NCBI RefSeq assembly: GCF_902706035.1
Contig: NZ_CACSJA010000009.1
Coordinates: 1 to 64,000 of the forward strand
Reading direction: 5' to 3'
Origin: Pantoea sp. 18069
Lineage (GTDB): Bacteria > Pseudomonadota > Gammaproteobacteria > Burkholderiales > Burkholderiaceae_C
DNA: 64,000 nt
The notes under the pieces were generated by a model. It was not told where the DNA came from. It saw only the letters and a list, made by a program, of their open reading frames with translations, and ran no database searches. The position numbers were made by a program, and so were the translations under genes. Positions 18,091 through 28,183 of this stretch are shown here, one piece after another (position 1 is the first letter of the stretch; every line of letters begins with the position of its first letter).

Positions 18091-18268
18091 GGCTGGCCTT
18101 GGCGGAGTGGAAAACGTGCAGCCCATTGTAGGGCGACCCATGGCGGCGCATGCCCATGGCGGGTGGCCCGGGCGGCAATCCCGGTCGCCGACATAAAATC
18201 ACGGTTTACGCGCACCGCGCGCGCACTTACCGAAGCGCAGGACCGGCCTGCCGCAAGCTCAAAAAGTC

Positions 18269-19210
18269 ATGCTGACATTCCAACAAATCATCCTGAAATT
18301 GCAGTCGTACTGGGACGCCCAGGGCTGCGCCCTGTTGCAGCCCTATGACATGGAAGTGGGCGCGGGCACCTCGCACACCGCCACCTTCCTGCGGGCCCTC
18401 GGCCCCGAGCCCTGGAAGGCCGCCTATGTCCAGCCCAGCCGCCGTCCCAAGGATGGCCGCTACGGCGAGAATCCGAACCGCCTGCAGCACTATTACCAGT
18501 TCCAGGTGGTGCTCAAGCCCGCGCCCGACAACATTCTCGAGCTCTACCTGGGCTCGCTCGAAGCCCTGGGCTTCGACCTGAAGAAGAACGACATCCGTTT
18601 CGTCGAGGACGACTGGGAAAACCCGACGCTGGGCGCCTGGGGCCTGGGCTGGGAAGTCTGGCTCAACGGCATGGAAGTGACCCAGTTCACCTACTTCCAG
18701 CAGGTCGGCGGCATCGACTGCAAGCCCGCGACCGGCGAGATCACCTACGGGCTCGAGCGCCTGGCGATGTACCTGCAGGGCGTGGACAACGTCTACAACC
18801 TGCAGTGGACCGACACGCTGACCTATGGCGACGTCTACCACCAGAACGAAGTCGAGCAGTCGACCTACAACTTCGAGCACGCCGACGCCGACTTCCTGTT
18901 CACGGCCTTCGCTGCGCATGAAAAGCAGGCCCAGCACCTGATTACCCAGTCCTTGTCGCTGCCCGCCTACGAGCAGGTGCTCAAGGCCGCGCACAGCTTC
19001 AACCTGCTGGACGCACGCGGCGCGATTTCGGTGACCGAGCGCGCCGCCTATATCGGCCGCATCCGCAATCTGGCGCGCACCGTCGCCAAGGCCTACCTCG
19101 ACAGCCGCGCGCGCCTGGGCTTCCCGATGGCGCCCAAGGCCTGGGCAGAGGAAGTGCTGGCCGACCTGGCCAAGGCCGAGCAATCCGCCGCCGCCAAGAA
19201 GACCGCCTGA
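18269..19210 (+). CDS. glyQ: Glycyl-tRNA synthetase, alpha subunit
   Basis: A 313-aa class II aminoacyl-tRNA synthetase subunit carrying the catalytic site of the alpha2beta2 bacterial glycyl-tRNA synthetase. The N-terminus ([20 protein letters not shown]) and the segments [20 protein letters not shown] and [17 protein letters not shown] are nearly diagnostic. A Lys/Ala-rich tail ends the protein. glyS follows after 23 bp. The start has no strong ribosome site but is fixed by conservation. Confidence 0.97.
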   Translation: MLTFQQIILKLQSYWDAQGCALLQPYDMEVGAGTSHTATFLRALGPEPWKAAYVQPSRRPKDGRYGENPNRLQHYYQFQVVLKPAPDNILELYLGSLEALGFDLKKNDIRFVEDDWENPTLGAWGLGWEVWLNGMEVTQFTYFQQVGGIDCKPATGEITYGLERLAMYLQGVDNVYNLQWTDTLTYGDVYHQNEVEQSTYNFEHADADFLFTAFAAHEKQAQHLITQSLSLPAYEQVLKAAHSFNLLDARGAISVTERAAYIGRIRNLARTVAKAYLDSRARLGFPMAPKAWAEEVLADLAKAEQSAAAKKTA

Positions 19211-19233
19211 GCCGCTGCGACAGAGATAACACC

Positions 19234-21345
19234 ATGAACCACTCGAATCTTCTCGTTGAACTGTTCGTTGAAGAACTGCCCCCCAAGGTCCTGCAAAAGC
19301 TCGGCGACGCGTTTGCCGGCGTGCTGTTCGACCAGCTCGCGGCCCACGGTCTGACCAGCGCCGAATCGCGCCTCACGGCCTATGCCTCGCCGCGTCGCCT
19401 GGCCGCGCATATCACCGAAGTCGCGCCGCAGGCGGCCGACAAGGCCGTGTCGCAAAAGCTCATGCCCGCCACGGTGGGCCTGACGGCCGACGGCCAGGCC
19501 ACGCCGGCGCTGCTCAAGAAGCTCGCCGCGCTGGGCGCCGATGCCTCGGCCGTGGCCGGCCTGCAGCGCGTGCACGACGGCAAGGCCGACGTGCTGTATT
19601 TCGAAAGCACGGCGCGTGGCGCTCAGCTGACCGACGGCCTGCAAAAGGCCCTGGACGAAGCGATCGCCAAGCTGCCCATCCCCAAGGTCATGCGCTACCA
19701 GCTGCAGGACGGCTGGACCAGCGTGCACTTCGTGCGCCCGGCCCATGGCCTGGTCGCGCTGCACGGCACGCAGGTGCTGGTCGGCGTCAAGGCGCTGGGC
19801 CTGACGGCCGGCTCCGCCACCCATGGCCACCGCTTCGAGGCGGCCGTGGACCCGGTGGTCATTGAAAGCGCCGACAGCTACGCGCGCCAACTGGCCGAGC
19901 AGGGCGCGGTGATCGCCAGCTTTGCCGAGCGCCGCGCCGATATCGCGCGCCAGCTGCAGGCCGCGGCCGAGCTGGTCGGTGGTGGCGTGCGCCCCATCGA
20001 GGACGAAGCGCTGCTCGACGAAGTCACGGCGCTGGTCGAGCGCCCGCATGTGCTGATCTGCGAATTCGAGAAGGAATTCCTCGGCGTGCCGCAGGAATGC
20101 CTGATCCTGACGATGAAGGCCAACCAGAAGTACTTTCCGCTGCTGGCCGCCGATGGCAAGCTCACGCACCAGTTCCTGGTGGTGAGCAATATCCGTCCGG
20201 CCGATGCGAGCGCCGTGGTCGGCGGCAACGAGCGCGTGGTGCGCCCGCGCCTGGCCGACGCCAAGTTCTTCTTCGACCAGGACCGCAAGAAGACGCTGGC
20301 CTCGCGCGTCGAGGGGCTGGGCAAGGTGGTCTACCACAACAAGCTGGGCACGCAGGGCGAGCGCGTCGAGCGCGTGCGCGCCATTGCGAAGTCGATTGCG
20401 CAGCAACTCGGCGACAGTGCGCTGGCGCGCCAGGCCGATCTGGCCGCGCAGCTGGCCAAGACCGATCTGGTGACCGACATGGTCGGTGAATTCCCCGAAC
20501 TCCAGGGCACGATGGGCCGCTACTACGCGCTCAACGACGGCCTCGATGTCGCCGTGGCCGACGCCATCGAAGACCATTACAAGCCGCGCTTCGCGGGCGA
20601 TGAACTGCCGCGCAATGACGTCGGCGTGGTGGTGGCATTGGCCGACAAGCTCGAGACGCTGGTCGGCATGTTCGGCATCGGCAACCTGCCCACGGGCGAC
20701 CGCGATCCGTTCGCGCTGCGCCGCCACGCGCTGGGCGTGGTCCGCATGCTGGTCGAGAAGGACCTGGCGCTGGACCTGGAAACCCTGCTGGTGAGCGCCA
20801 TTCCCGCGTTTGGCGACAAGATCGCCGACGCCACGCCGGCGCTGCTCGACTTCATCTATGAGCGCCTGGCCGGCAACCTGCGCGAGCAGGGCTTCAGCGC
20901 CCAGCAGGTCGACGCCGTGCTGGCCCTGCGCCCGCAGCGGCTGGCCGACGTGCAAAAGCGCCTGGCAGCAGTGCGCGCGTTTGCCGCGCTGCCCGAAGCG
21001 CCGGCGCTGGCTGCGGCCAACAAGCGCGTGGGCAATATCCTGAAGAAGGCCGAGACTGCCGTGCAGGCCCGCGTCGCCGCGGACCTGCTGCAGGAAACCG
21101 CCGAAAAGGACTTGTACCAGGCGCTGCAGACCGCCGTGCCGCGCGCGGACGCGCAGTTTGCCGAAGGCGACTACACGGCCAGCCTGCAGACGCTGGCGGT
21201 GCTGCGCGCGCCCGTGGACGCGTTCTTCGACCAGGTGATGGTCAATGCCGAAGACCCGGCGCTCAAGGCCAACCGCCTGGGCCTGCTGGCGACGCTGCAC
21301 GAAGCCATGAACCGCGTGGCCGACCTGTCGCGCCTCGCCACCTGA
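19234..21345 (+). CDS. glyS: Glycyl-tRNA synthetase, beta subunit
   Basis: A 703-aa beta subunit with the conserved N-terminus (LLVELFVEELPPKVL), the HD-like central domain segment (TDLVTDMVGEFPELQGTMGR) and a C-terminal anticodon-binding/DALR-like region. Length is typical. It partners GlyQ in charging tRNA-Gly. The gene is followed at 16 bp by gmhB, so glyQ-glyS-gmhB-plsC-ygjP probably form one transcript, as in related betaproteobacteria. Confidence 0.97.
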   Translation: MNHSNLLVELFVEELPPKVLQKLGDAFAGVLFDQLAAHGLTSAESRLTAYASPRRLAAHITEVAPQAADKAVSQKLMPATVGLTADGQATPALLKKLAALGADASAVAGLQRVHDGKADVLYFESTARGAQLTDGLQKALDEAIAKLPIPKVMRYQLQDGWTSVHFVRPAHGLVALHGTQVLVGVKALGLTAGSATHGHRFEAAVDPVVIESADSYARQLAEQGAVIASFAERRADIARQLQAAAELVGGGVRPIEDEALLDEVTALVERPHVLICEFEKEFLGVPQECLILTMKANQKYFPLLAADGKLTHQFLVVSNIRPADASAVVGGNERVVRPRLADAKFFFDQDRKKTLASRVEGLGKVVYHNKLGTQGERVERVRAIAKSIAQQLGDSALARQADLAAQLAKTDLVTDMVGEFPELQGTMGRYYALNDGLDVAVADAIEDHYKPRFAGDELPRNDVGVVVALADKLETLVGMFGIGNLPTGDRDPFALRRHALGVVRMLVEKDLALDLETLLVSAIPAFGDKIADATPALLDFIYERLAGNLREQGFSAQQVDAVLALRPQRLADVQKRLAAVRAFAALPEAPALAAANKRVGNILKKAETAVQARVAADLLQETAEKDLYQALQTAVPRADAQFAEGDYTASLQTLAVLRAPVDAFFDQVMVNAEDPALKANRLGLLATLHEAMNRVADLSRLAT

Positions 21346-21361
21346 CCCGCAGGCCTGGGCC

Positions 21362-21949
21362 ATGAAGCTCGCGATCCTCGACCGTGATGGCACGCTCAAC
21401 GCGGCCGGCGAGCCGTTCCTGCACGCGCCCGAAAGCTGGGTCGCGCTGCCCGGAGTGCTCGAGGCCGTGGCCCGGCTCAACCGCGGCGGCTGGCATGTGG
21501 TGCTGGCCACCAACCAGCCCGGGCTGGGCCTGGGCGAGGTGGGCCTGGGCGAACTCAATGCGATGCACGCCAGGATGCACCGCGCGCTGGCCGCGGCCGG
21601 CGCGCGCATCGAGGCCGTGTTCTACTGCCCGCATGCGCCCGAGGAGGGCTGCGGCTGCCGTGCGCCCGCGCCCGGGCTGATGCGGCAGATCGCCGAGCGC
21701 TATGGCGCCGAGTCCCATGAAACCTGGGTGATAGGCAGTGGCGCCGCCCACCTGCAGGCCGGTGCGCATCTGGGCGCCCACCTGCATCTGGTGTGCGCGC
21801 AGACCGCGGCCGAGGTGCTGTCCGGTCGGCCATTGCCGCCCGAATTCCCGCCGCAGACCCGCACGCACGCGAGCCTGGCCGAGCTGGTCGCAAGTCTCGT
21901 GCCGGCCGAACCGCTGCCGCCACCGTCCGCGCCGGGCAAGCTGCCATGA
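21362..21949 (+). CDS. gmhB: D-glycero-beta-D-manno-heptose-1,7-bisphosphate 7-phosphatase
   Basis: A 195-aa HAD-superfamily phosphatase acting in ADP-heptose synthesis for LPS inner core. The nucleophile motif LDRDGTLN is at the N-terminus, then VVLATNQPGLG (motif II) and the zinc-binding Cys/His cluster CPHAPEEGCGCRAPAP typical of GmhB. The last ~30 residues are Pro/Ala rich and not conserved. A histidinol-phosphatase-like role is possible, as the subfamily is hard to split by reading alone. Confidence 0.87.
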   Translation: MKLAILDRDGTLNAAGEPFLHAPESWVALPGVLEAVARLNRGGWHVVLATNQPGLGLGEVGLGELNAMHARMHRALAAAGARIEAVFYCPHAPEEGCGCRAPAPGLMRQIAERYGAESHETWVIGSGAAHLQAGAHLGAHLHLVCAQTAAEVLSGRPLPPEFPPQTRTHASLAELVASLVPAEPLPPPSAPGKLP

Positions 21950-22007
21950 GTGCCGGGCGTTGCACGCCGCCGCGTCCCGCTGATTACTTGATTGGACTGA
22001 TTTCGCC

Positions 22008-22748
22008 ATGCCACTGATCCGCTCCGTGATTCACATGCTCTGGATGGCTGTGACCTGCATTCCCTATACGCTGGCCATTCTGGTGGTGCGGCTGTTCGGC
22101 GCATCGGCGCGTACGCGCTACCGGATCGCGCGCGCCTGGCTCAAGCTGAGCGTGGACAGCGCGGGCTGGTTCATGGGCGTGCGCTACCGGGTGCAGGGCA
22201 TGGAGCATCTGCCGACCGATCCGCAGCAGGGCGTGGTGCTGCTCGTCAAGCACCAGTCGACCTACGAGACCTTCCTGATGCCGGCGATCATGCCGCGCCC
22301 GCTGGCCTATGTGTTCAAGAAGGAACTGCTGCAGGTGCCGTTCTTCGGCTGGTCCATCGGCAGCCTGGACATGATCCACATCAACCGCTCCGACGGCTCG
22401 CGCGCCTTCCACAAGGTGGTCGAGCAGGGCAAGCGGCTGCTGGCCCAGGGCACCTGGGTCATCATGTTCCCCGAAGGCACGCGCGTGCCGCGTGGCGAGA
22501 AGGGTGTCTACAAGTCGGGCGCGACGCGCCTGGCCATCATGGCCGGCGTACCCGTGGTGCCCGTCGCCGTGACGTCGGCCAAGTGCTGGCCGCGCAAGGC
22601 CTTCATCAAGCGCCCGGGCATGGTCGATGTGAGCGTAGGCCCGCAGATCCCGACCACGGGCCGCAAGCACGATGAACTGATGCTCGAAGTCGAAGCCTGG
22701 ATCGAAAGCGAAATGCAGCGCCTCGACCCCGAAGCCTACGCGCGCTGA
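22008..22748 (+). CDS. plsC: 1-acyl-sn-glycerol-3-phosphate acyltransferase
   Basis: A 246-aa inner-membrane acyltransferase converting lysophosphatidate to phosphatidate. The N-terminal hydrophobic helix (IHMLWMAVTCIPYTLAILVV) anchors it. Motif I is KHQSTYETF, with Glu in place of the usual Asp of HX4D, a variant found in other betaproteobacterial PlsC proteins. FPEGTRVPRG is motif III and GVPVVPVAV motif IV. It lies between gmhB and the YgjP-like gene. Confidence 0.92.
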   Translation: MPLIRSVIHMLWMAVTCIPYTLAILVVRLFGASARTRYRIARAWLKLSVDSAGWFMGVRYRVQGMEHLPTDPQQGVVLLVKHQSTYETFLMPAIMPRPLAYVFKKELLQVPFFGWSIGSLDMIHINRSDGSRAFHKVVEQGKRLLAQGTWVIMFPEGTRVPRGEKGVYKSGATRLAIMAGVPVVPVAVTSAKCWPRKAFIKRPGMVDVSVGPQIPTTGRKHDELMLEVEAWIESEMQRLDPEAYAR

Positions 22749-22756
22749 GAACGGCC

Positions 22757-23740
22757 ATGGCAGGCCTGCTGCAGCGTGCCTGGGACTGGCTGGCGCCGCC
22801 CGAGGTGCCGCTGGTCGATGGCCAACTGGTCAAGCGCCAGCGGCGCGCGCCGTCGCCGCCAACGGGCCCGCCTGCCGGCAGTCCGGCACAGCCCGAGGGA
22901 CTGCAACTGGAACTGGTGCCACTCTCCGCACCTGCGCCCACGCCTGAACCTGAGCTGCCTGCGCCACCGTGCATCGCGCCTGCGGTGGCGTTTGTGCATC
23001 CGCAGGCCAGCCACCATCTGCAGCTGTCGGGCATTCGCGTCGGCTATCTGCTCGAACGCAGCCGCCGGCGCAGCGTCGGCATGACCGTGGGCGTCGAAGG
23101 CCTGCGCGTGCGTGCGCCGCTGACTTCGAGCTTGGGCGTGGTCGAGCGCGTGCTGCAGGACAAGGCCGACTGGATCGTGCGCAAGCTGGCGGAGCAGCGC
23201 GAGCGCGGCCTGGAGGCGCAGAGCGCACGTCTGCAATGGGGCGCGCAGACGGTCTTGCCGTATCTGGGCGGCACGCTGTGTGTGGCACTGGTCACGCCCG
23301 GGCCCGGCATTCCCGCAGCGCAGCTGCAGCCCGCGCTCGGGGCCTTGCAGCTGGCGCTGGCCGCCGATGCGTCTGCCGAGCTGGTGCGCAGCCGCGTGCA
23401 TGCCTGGTGGCTGCACGCCGCGCGCAGCCATTTCACCGCACGCCTGGACCATTTCGCGCCCCAATTGGGTGTGCAGTGGCGCAGCCTGCGGCTGTCGAGC
23501 GCGCGCACCCGCTGGGGCAGCGCGCGCAGCGATGGCGCGATCCGGCTGAACTGGCGTCTGCTGCATTACGCGCCCGAAGTCATTGACTACGTCGTGGTGC
23601 ACGAGCTGTCCCATCTGCGGCACATGGACCACAGCCCGCGCTTCTGGGCCACGGTGGCCAGCGTGCTGCCCGACTACCGCGCGCTGCGCCAGCGCCTGCG
23701 CGACCAGCCCGCGCCGCTGTGGGCCGACGACGACGCTTGA
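22757..23740 (+). CDS. YgjP-family metal-dependent hydrolase (DUF45, SprT-like)
   Basis: A 327-aa protein whose last ~150 residues carry the zincin-type motif VVHELSHLRHMDHSPRFW (HExxH-like HELSH plus a downstream His), preceded by the family segment RTRWGSARSDGAIRLNWRL. The first ~75 residues are a Pro/Ala-rich extension. It begins 8 bp after plsC and is probably in the same operon. Family members are predicted metallopeptidases with unclear substrates. Confidence 0.86.
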   Translation: MAGLLQRAWDWLAPPEVPLVDGQLVKRQRRAPSPPTGPPAGSPAQPEGLQLELVPLSAPAPTPEPELPAPPCIAPAVAFVHPQASHHLQLSGIRVGYLLERSRRRSVGMTVGVEGLRVRAPLTSSLGVVERVLQDKADWIVRKLAEQRERGLEAQSARLQWGAQTVLPYLGGTLCVALVTPGPGIPAAQLQPALGALQLALAADASAELVRSRVHAWWLHAARSHFTARLDHFAPQLGVQWRSLRLSSARTRWGSARSDGAIRLNWRLLHYAPEVIDYVVVHELSHLRHMDHSPRFWATVASVLPDYRALRQRLRDQPAPLWADDDA

Positions 23741-23811
23741 GGCGTCAAAGTCCGCGGTCCGGTGCAGGCTGTCGCTGGAAACGCGACGGCAGTTCTGCGA
23801 GACTGTGCACC

Positions 23812-24252
23812 ATGACTGATTCTCCGACTCCCGATTCTTCGACGACTTCCGGCGTGCGGCCCGCCCAGGGCTATGCAGGCGATCTGCCCGCGGCGCTGGC
23901 CTGGCAATGGGTGCAACAGGGGCAGGCGGTGCTGGTCGACGTGCGCACCGACGCCGAGCGCGAATGGGTAGGGCGCGTGCCCGGCGCCCAGGCCGTGGCC
24001 TGGAAGCAATGGCCGGGCATGGCGGCGAACGCCGATTTCGACGCCCAGCTGCGCGCGGCCGTGCCCGCAGGCATGAAAGTGGTGCTGCTGTGCCGCAGCG
24101 GCGTGCGCTCGGTCGCGGCTGCGCAGCGCGCGGCGGCGCTGGGCCTGGAGGCCTACAACATTCTCGAAGGCTTTGAAGGCGATGCCGATGAGAACGGTCA
24201 GCGCGGGCGCGTCGGGGGCTGGCGGCTTGCGGGCCTGCCCTGGCGGCAGTGA
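23812..24252 (+). CDS. Rhodanese-like sulfurtransferase
   Basis: A 146-aa single-domain rhodanese. The active-site loop VVLLCRSGVRSVAAA contains the catalytic Cys, and the N-terminal VDVRTDAEREWVGRVPGA is the CH2A-type motif. The start at 23812 (MTDSPTPDSS) is chosen over the ORF start at 23719, which would overlap the YgjP-like gene. It ends just before a 90-bp tandem repeat. Sulfur transfer or phosphatase-like roles are both known in the family. Confidence 0.88.
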   Translation: MTDSPTPDSSTTSGVRPAQGYAGDLPAALAWQWVQQGQAVLVDVRTDAEREWVGRVPGAQAVAWKQWPGMAANADFDAQLRAAVPAGMKVVLLCRSGVRSVAAAQRAAALGLEAYNILEGFEGDADENGQRGRVGGWRLAGLPWRQ

Positions 24253-24287
24253 GCCTGCGGGCCCGATAAAGGGGCGCATCCAGTTTT

Positions 24288-24548
24288 GCCGCCGGGCCGC
24301 CCCAAGGCGGCGGACGGCCCCCTTGGGGGCAGCGCAGCTACGGCGTCAGCCGAGCAAGCGTGGGGGCAACTCCGCCGCCGCCGGGCCGCCCCAAGGCGGC
24401 GGACGGCCCCCTTGGGGGGCAGCGCAGCTACGGCGTCAGCCGAGCAAGCGTGGGGGCAACTCCGCCGCCGCCGGGCCGCCCCAAGGCGGCGGACGGCCCC
24501 CTTGGGGGGCAGCGCAGCTACGGCGTCAGCCGAGCAAGCGTGGGGGCC
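24288..24548 (+). repeat. Three-copy ~90-bp tandem repeat, family B
   Basis: Three near-identical copies at about 24288-24376, 24377-24466 and 24467-24548, with a period of 89-90 bp. Copy 1 has one G fewer in a G-run and copy 3 is cut short. Each contains the inverted arms CCCCAAGG and CCTTGGGG, able to form a strong hairpin. A single diverged copy in the opposite orientation lies at 51461-51553. The array fills the gap between the convergent rhodanese and Kbp-like genes and may terminate transcription. Confidence 0.93.
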
Positions 24549-24552
24549 TAAC

Positions 24553-25035
24553 TTACAGCGCGGGAATGCGCAGCTTCTGGCCCGGATAGATCTTGTCGGG
24601 GTGGGTCAGCATGGGCTTGTTCGCTTCGAAGATCGCCGGGTACTTGTTGGCGTCGCCGTAGTACTTCTTGGCAATCGCCGACAGCGTGTCACCGCGCACC
24701 ACATCGTGGTACTGGGCTTCGGGCTCGGGGGTGGTGACGTTCATCTGGTTGTCGACCGAAGTCACGTTGGCGACATTGCCGCAGCACAGCGTGATCTTTT
24801 CCTTCGCGGCCTGGGTGGGCGCGTCGCCCGTGACCGTGACCTTGCCTTGCGCACCATCGAACGTCACCTTGACGTTGCTCGCGCCCAGCTTCTGGGTGGC
24901 GATATAGGCCTCGATCGCGCTGGCAGCCTTGATGTTCCGGTCTTCCTGCGATGCTCCCGGCACTGGCGCAGCCTGCGCCTCCTTGCCACCAAACAACTTC
25001 TCGCCGGCTTCCTTGATGAAAGTGAAAAGACCCAT
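24553..25035 (-). CDS. kbp: BON-LysM protein, Kbp/YgaU-like
   Basis: A 160-aa protein with a BON domain (about residues 30-95, NIKAASAIEAYIATQKLGAS to NVANVTSVDN) and a C-terminal LysM domain (about 107-158, HDVVRGDTLSAIAKKYYGDA ... IYPGQKLRIP). This is the architecture of the E. coli potassium-binding protein Kbp. The N-terminus (MGLFTFIKEAGEKLFG) has no signal peptide, as in Kbp. CAGGAG precedes the start. It is convergent with the rhodanese gene across the tandem repeat. Confidence 0.9.
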   Translation of the reverse strand: MGLFTFIKEAGEKLFGGKEAQAAPVPGASQEDRNIKAASAIEAYIATQKLGASNVKVTFDGAQGKVTVTGDAPTQAAKEKITLCCGNVANVTSVDNQMNVTTPEPEAQYHDVVRGDTLSAIAKKYYGDANKYPAIFEANKPMLTHPDKIYPGQKLRIPAL

Positions 25036-25196
25036 GGGATGACTCCTGTGAAAGCAAAGAGGCTTTACTTTAACCTCGGTTCGCGTTCCGTGGCGTGGGA
25101 TAACGCCCTGTCAACCCCTGCCGGCTCGACAGCTATATCTCCGCCACAGTGCGCATGAAACCCCCAATCAGCGCAAAACTCCGGATAATCCGCCGC

Positions 25197-25973
25197 ATGA
25201 CATTTCTGGCCATCGACGTTGGCAACACCCGTCTCAAGTGGGCGCTGTACGACGCGGCGCATCCTGGCGCCACCCTGCTGGCGCATGGCGCCGAATTTCT
25301 CGAGCATATCGATCAACTGGCCGAAACCGGTTGGGCGGGCCTGCCCGCGCCCGATCGCATGCTCGGCTGCGTGGTCGCGGGCGATGCCGTCATGCGCCGG
25401 GTGCAGCAGCAGATAGAGCAGATGGCGCACTGGGATGTCGTTCCCCAGTGGGTGGTGCCGTCGGTGGCCGAGGCCGGCGTGGTCAATGGCTACGACCACC
25501 CCACGCGCCTGGGCGCCGACCGCTGGGTGGCGATGATAGGCGCGCGCCACCAGGTGCTGCGCCAGGGCGTGCCCCGGCCGCTGGTGGTGGTCATGGTCGG
25601 CACGGCGGTGACCGTCGATGCGCTCGACGCCGAAGGCCATTTTCTCGGCGGCCTGATCCTGCCCGGCCACGGCATCATGCTGCGCGCGCTCGAAACCGGT
25701 ACCGCGGGCCTGCACGTGCCCACGGGCGAGGTCACGCTTTTTCCGACCAATACCAGCGACGCGCTGACCAGCGGCGGCACCTATGCGATCGCCGGGGCCG
25801 TCGAACGCATCTATCAGCATCTTTGCGCACGCTGCGGCGAGGCGCCGGCCTGCATCATGGCCGGTGGCGCAGGATGGAAAATGGCGCCCAGCATGTCGCG
25901 CCCGTTTGAGCTCACCGACAACCTGATCTTCGATGGCCTGCTGGTGATTGCCGCGCAACGCTGGCAGTCGTGA
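25197..25973 (+). CDS. coaX: Type III pantothenate kinase
   Basis: A 258-aa enzyme of the ASKHA fold that phosphorylates pantothenate in the first step of coenzyme A synthesis. Motifs: [14 protein letters not shown] at the N-terminus, [23 protein letters not shown] and GGLILPG. The start at 25197 puts the DVGNT motif at residue 6, as in the family. The 258 bp downstream, up to rmlB, contain an A+T-richer stretch around 26035-26060 likely to include the polysaccharide-cluster promoter, but no gene. Confidence 0.93.
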   Translation: MTFLAIDVGNTRLKWALYDAAHPGATLLAHGAEFLEHIDQLAETGWAGLPAPDRMLGCVVAGDAVMRRVQQQIEQMAHWDVVPQWVVPSVAEAGVVNGYDHPTRLGADRWVAMIGARHQVLRQGVPRPLVVVMVGTAVTVDALDAEGHFLGGLILPGHGIMLRALETGTAGLHVPTGEVTLFPTNTSDALTSGGTYAIAGAVERIYQHLCARCGEAPACIMAGGAGWKMAPSMSRPFELTDNLIFDGLLVIAAQRWQS

Positions 25974-26231
25974 TGGGCGCGGCGGTGGGCGGCCGCCATG
26001 CAGCCCATGCCGCTGTGCACAGTCACTGCAATCTGTAATAAATTGTTTCTCAATGAGACGGTTTGCACGCTGCATCCACTAAGGGTTGCCGGCGCTGGTG
26101 AATTCGGGCTGTACAGCATGGATTCATCTGCGCTGCAGACCTTACCGTCAGTGACTACCCCTGTTCTCCGGAGCAGAAGGTGGATGCGATAATTTACCGC
26201 TTCGCCAAGAGGCATCTAACTAATTTCCCCC

Positions 26232-27293
26232 ATGATTCTGGTCACAGGCGGCGCAGGTTTTATCGGTGCCAATTTCGTTCTCGACTGGCTCGCGGCCCAC
26301 GATGAACAGGTCGTCAATCTCGACAAGCTGACTTATGCCGGCAATCTGCACAATCTCGCGAGCCTGAATGGCGACCCGCGCCATGTATTTGTGCAAGGCG
26401 ATATTGGCGACAGCGCGCTGCTGTCGCAACTGCTGCTGCAGCACCGGCCGCGCGCCGTGGTCAATTTCGCGGCGGAAAGCCATGTGGACCGCTCCATCCA
26501 CGGCCCGGAAGATTTCATCCAGACGAATATCGTCGGTACTTTCCGCCTGCTCGAGGCCGTGCGTGGATATTGGAGTGACTTGCCGGCCGAACAGCAGCAG
26601 GATTTCCGTTTCCTGCATGTATCCACCGACGAAGTCTATGGATCGCTCGATGCCCAGGCGCCGGCCTTCACCGAAGAGCACCTCTACGAGCCCAACAGCC
26701 CTTATTCGGCGAGCAAGGCGGCCAGCGACCATCTGGTGCGCGCCTGGCACCACACCTACGGGCTGCCGGTGCTGACCACCAACTGCAGCAACAACTACGG
26801 TCCGCTGCACTTCCCGGAAAAGCTCATTCCGCTGATGATCGTCAACGCGCTTGCCGGCAAGCCGCTGCCGATCTATGGCGACGGCATGCAGGTGCGCGAC
26901 TGGCTTTACGTCCGGGACCACTGCAGCGCCATACGCCGCGTGCTTGAAGCCGGTCGTCTGGGCGAGACCTACAACGTCGGCGGCTGGAACGAAAAGCCCA
27001 ACGTCGAGATCGTCAACACCGTCTGCGCCCTGCTCGACGAGCTGCGTCCGCGCGCCGATGGCCAGAGCTATGCGGGCCAGATCACCTATGTGAAAGACCG
27101 TCCCGGCCATGACCGCCGCTACGCCATCGACGCACGCAAGCTCGAGCGCGAACTGGGCTGGAAACCCGCGGAAACGTTCGAGTCCGGCATTCGCAAGACG
27201 GTGCAGTGGTACCTCGAGAATCCCGAATGGGTGGCCCAGGTGCAAAGCGGCGCCTACCGGGACTGGGTGCAGACCCAATACGCGAACGCATGA
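26232..27293 (+). CDS. rmlB: dTDP-glucose 4,6-dehydratase
   Basis: A 353-aa short-chain dehydrogenase-fold enzyme producing dTDP-4-keto-6-deoxyglucose from dTDP-glucose. The NAD-binding [11 protein letters not shown] is at the N-terminus. The Asp-Glu pair lies in [11 protein letters not shown], and the Tyr-Lys pair in YSASKAASD. Its product feeds both rhamnose (RmlC, RmlD) and the 3-amino-sugar branch encoded downstream (33553-35069). The stop overlaps the start of rmlD in ATGA. Confidence 0.96.
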   Translation: MILVTGGAGFIGANFVLDWLAAHDEQVVNLDKLTYAGNLHNLASLNGDPRHVFVQGDIGDSALLSQLLLQHRPRAVVNFAAESHVDRSIHGPEDFIQTNIVGTFRLLEAVRGYWSDLPAEQQQDFRFLHVSTDEVYGSLDAQAPAFTEEHLYEPNSPYSASKAASDHLVRAWHHTYGLPVLTTNCSNNYGPLHFPEKLIPLMIVNALAGKPLPIYGDGMQVRDWLYVRDHCSAIRRVLEAGRLGETYNVGGWNEKPNVEIVNTVCALLDELRPRADGQSYAGQITYVKDRPGHDRRYAIDARKLERELGWKPAETFESGIRKTVQWYLENPEWVAQVQSGAYRDWVQTQYANA

Positions 27294-28177
27294 GAATTGT
27301 TCTTCTGGGCCCCACGGGCCAGGTCGGCTGGGAGTTGCAGCGCAGCCTGGCCGTGCTCGGCGAAGTCATCGCCCTGGGGCGCCAGGGTCCGCACGCAGGC
27401 GATTTCGCCGATCCCGACAGCGTCGCGCGCAGCGTGCGCGCGCTGCGCCCCGACGTCATCGTCAATGCGGCCGCGCATACGGCCGTCGACAAGGCCGAGG
27501 CCGAACCCGAGCGCGCGCGCCTGCTCAACGCCACCACGCCCGCGCTGCTGGCGCGTGAAGCCCGTGCGCTGAGCGCCTTGCTGGTGCACTACAGCACCGA
27601 CTACGTGTTCGACGGCAGCGGCAGCGCGGCGCGCAGCGAAGACGCCGCGACCGCGCCGCTGTCGGTCTATGGCCGGACCAAGCTCGAAGGCGAGCAGGCA
27701 ATTGCCGCGTCCGGCTGCCGGCACCTGATTTTCCGCACCAGCTGGGTCTATGCCGCGCGCGGCGGCAATTTCGCCAAGACCATGCTGCGTCTGGCGCAGG
27801 AGCGCGAACGCCTGACGGTCATCGACGACCAGTGGGGCGCGCCCACGGGAGCCGATCTGATCGCCGATGTGACCGCGCATGCGATCCGGCATGCAGGCCA
27901 TTCGCCGCAGGACCTGGGGCTGTACCACCTCGTGGCGTCGGGCGAAACCTGCTGGCACGCCTATGCCCAATTCGTGATCGAGACCGCGCGCGCGTTGCGC
28001 TCCGAACTGCCGCTGCGCGTCAGCGAGATCGCGCCCGTGCCCACCACGGCCTTTCCCACCCCTGCCCGGCGGCCGCTCAATTCCCGCCTGGACACATCAA
28101 GGCTGCAGTCTCGCTTCGGCCTGCGGCTGCCCCATTGGCAGCAGGGTGTGGTCCGCATGCTTCAAGAAACTCTATAA
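27290..28177 (+). CDS. rmlD: dTDP-4-dehydrorhamnose reductase
   Basis: A 295-aa reductase for the last step of dTDP-L-rhamnose synthesis. The dinucleotide motif [10 protein letters not shown] is at the N-terminus, and the active-site Tyr-Lys lies in [10 protein letters not shown]. The ATG at 27290 overlaps rmlB; upstream codons of the frame run inside rmlB. Order here is rmlB-rmlD-rmlA-rmlC, common in this group. Confidence 0.95.
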   Translation: MRIVLLGPTGQVGWELQRSLAVLGEVIALGRQGPHAGDFADPDSVARSVRALRPDVIVNAAAHTAVDKAEAEPERARLLNATTPALLAREARALSALLVHYSTDYVFDGSGSAARSEDAATAPLSVYGRTKLEGEQAIAASGCRHLIFRTSWVYAARGGNFAKTMLRLAQERERLTVIDDQWGAPTGADLIADVTAHAIRHAGHSPQDLGLYHLVASGETCWHAYAQFVIETARALRSELPLRVSEIAPVPTTAFPTPARRPLNSRLDTSRLQSRFGLRLPHWQQGVVRMLQETL

Positions 28178-28183
28178 ACAACC

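Noticed and set aside
19093..21609. An 838-codon antisense open frame opposite glyS
   Set aside because: It is a composition shadow of glyS; the sense strand carries clear synthetase motifs.
24288..24548. CRISPR-like array
   Set aside because: The units are contiguous ~90-bp copies with no variable spacers.
25998..26192. Small 64-codon frame between coaX and rmlB
   Set aside because: No ribosome site and no family-like features. The region looks like promoter DNA for the polysaccharide cluster.
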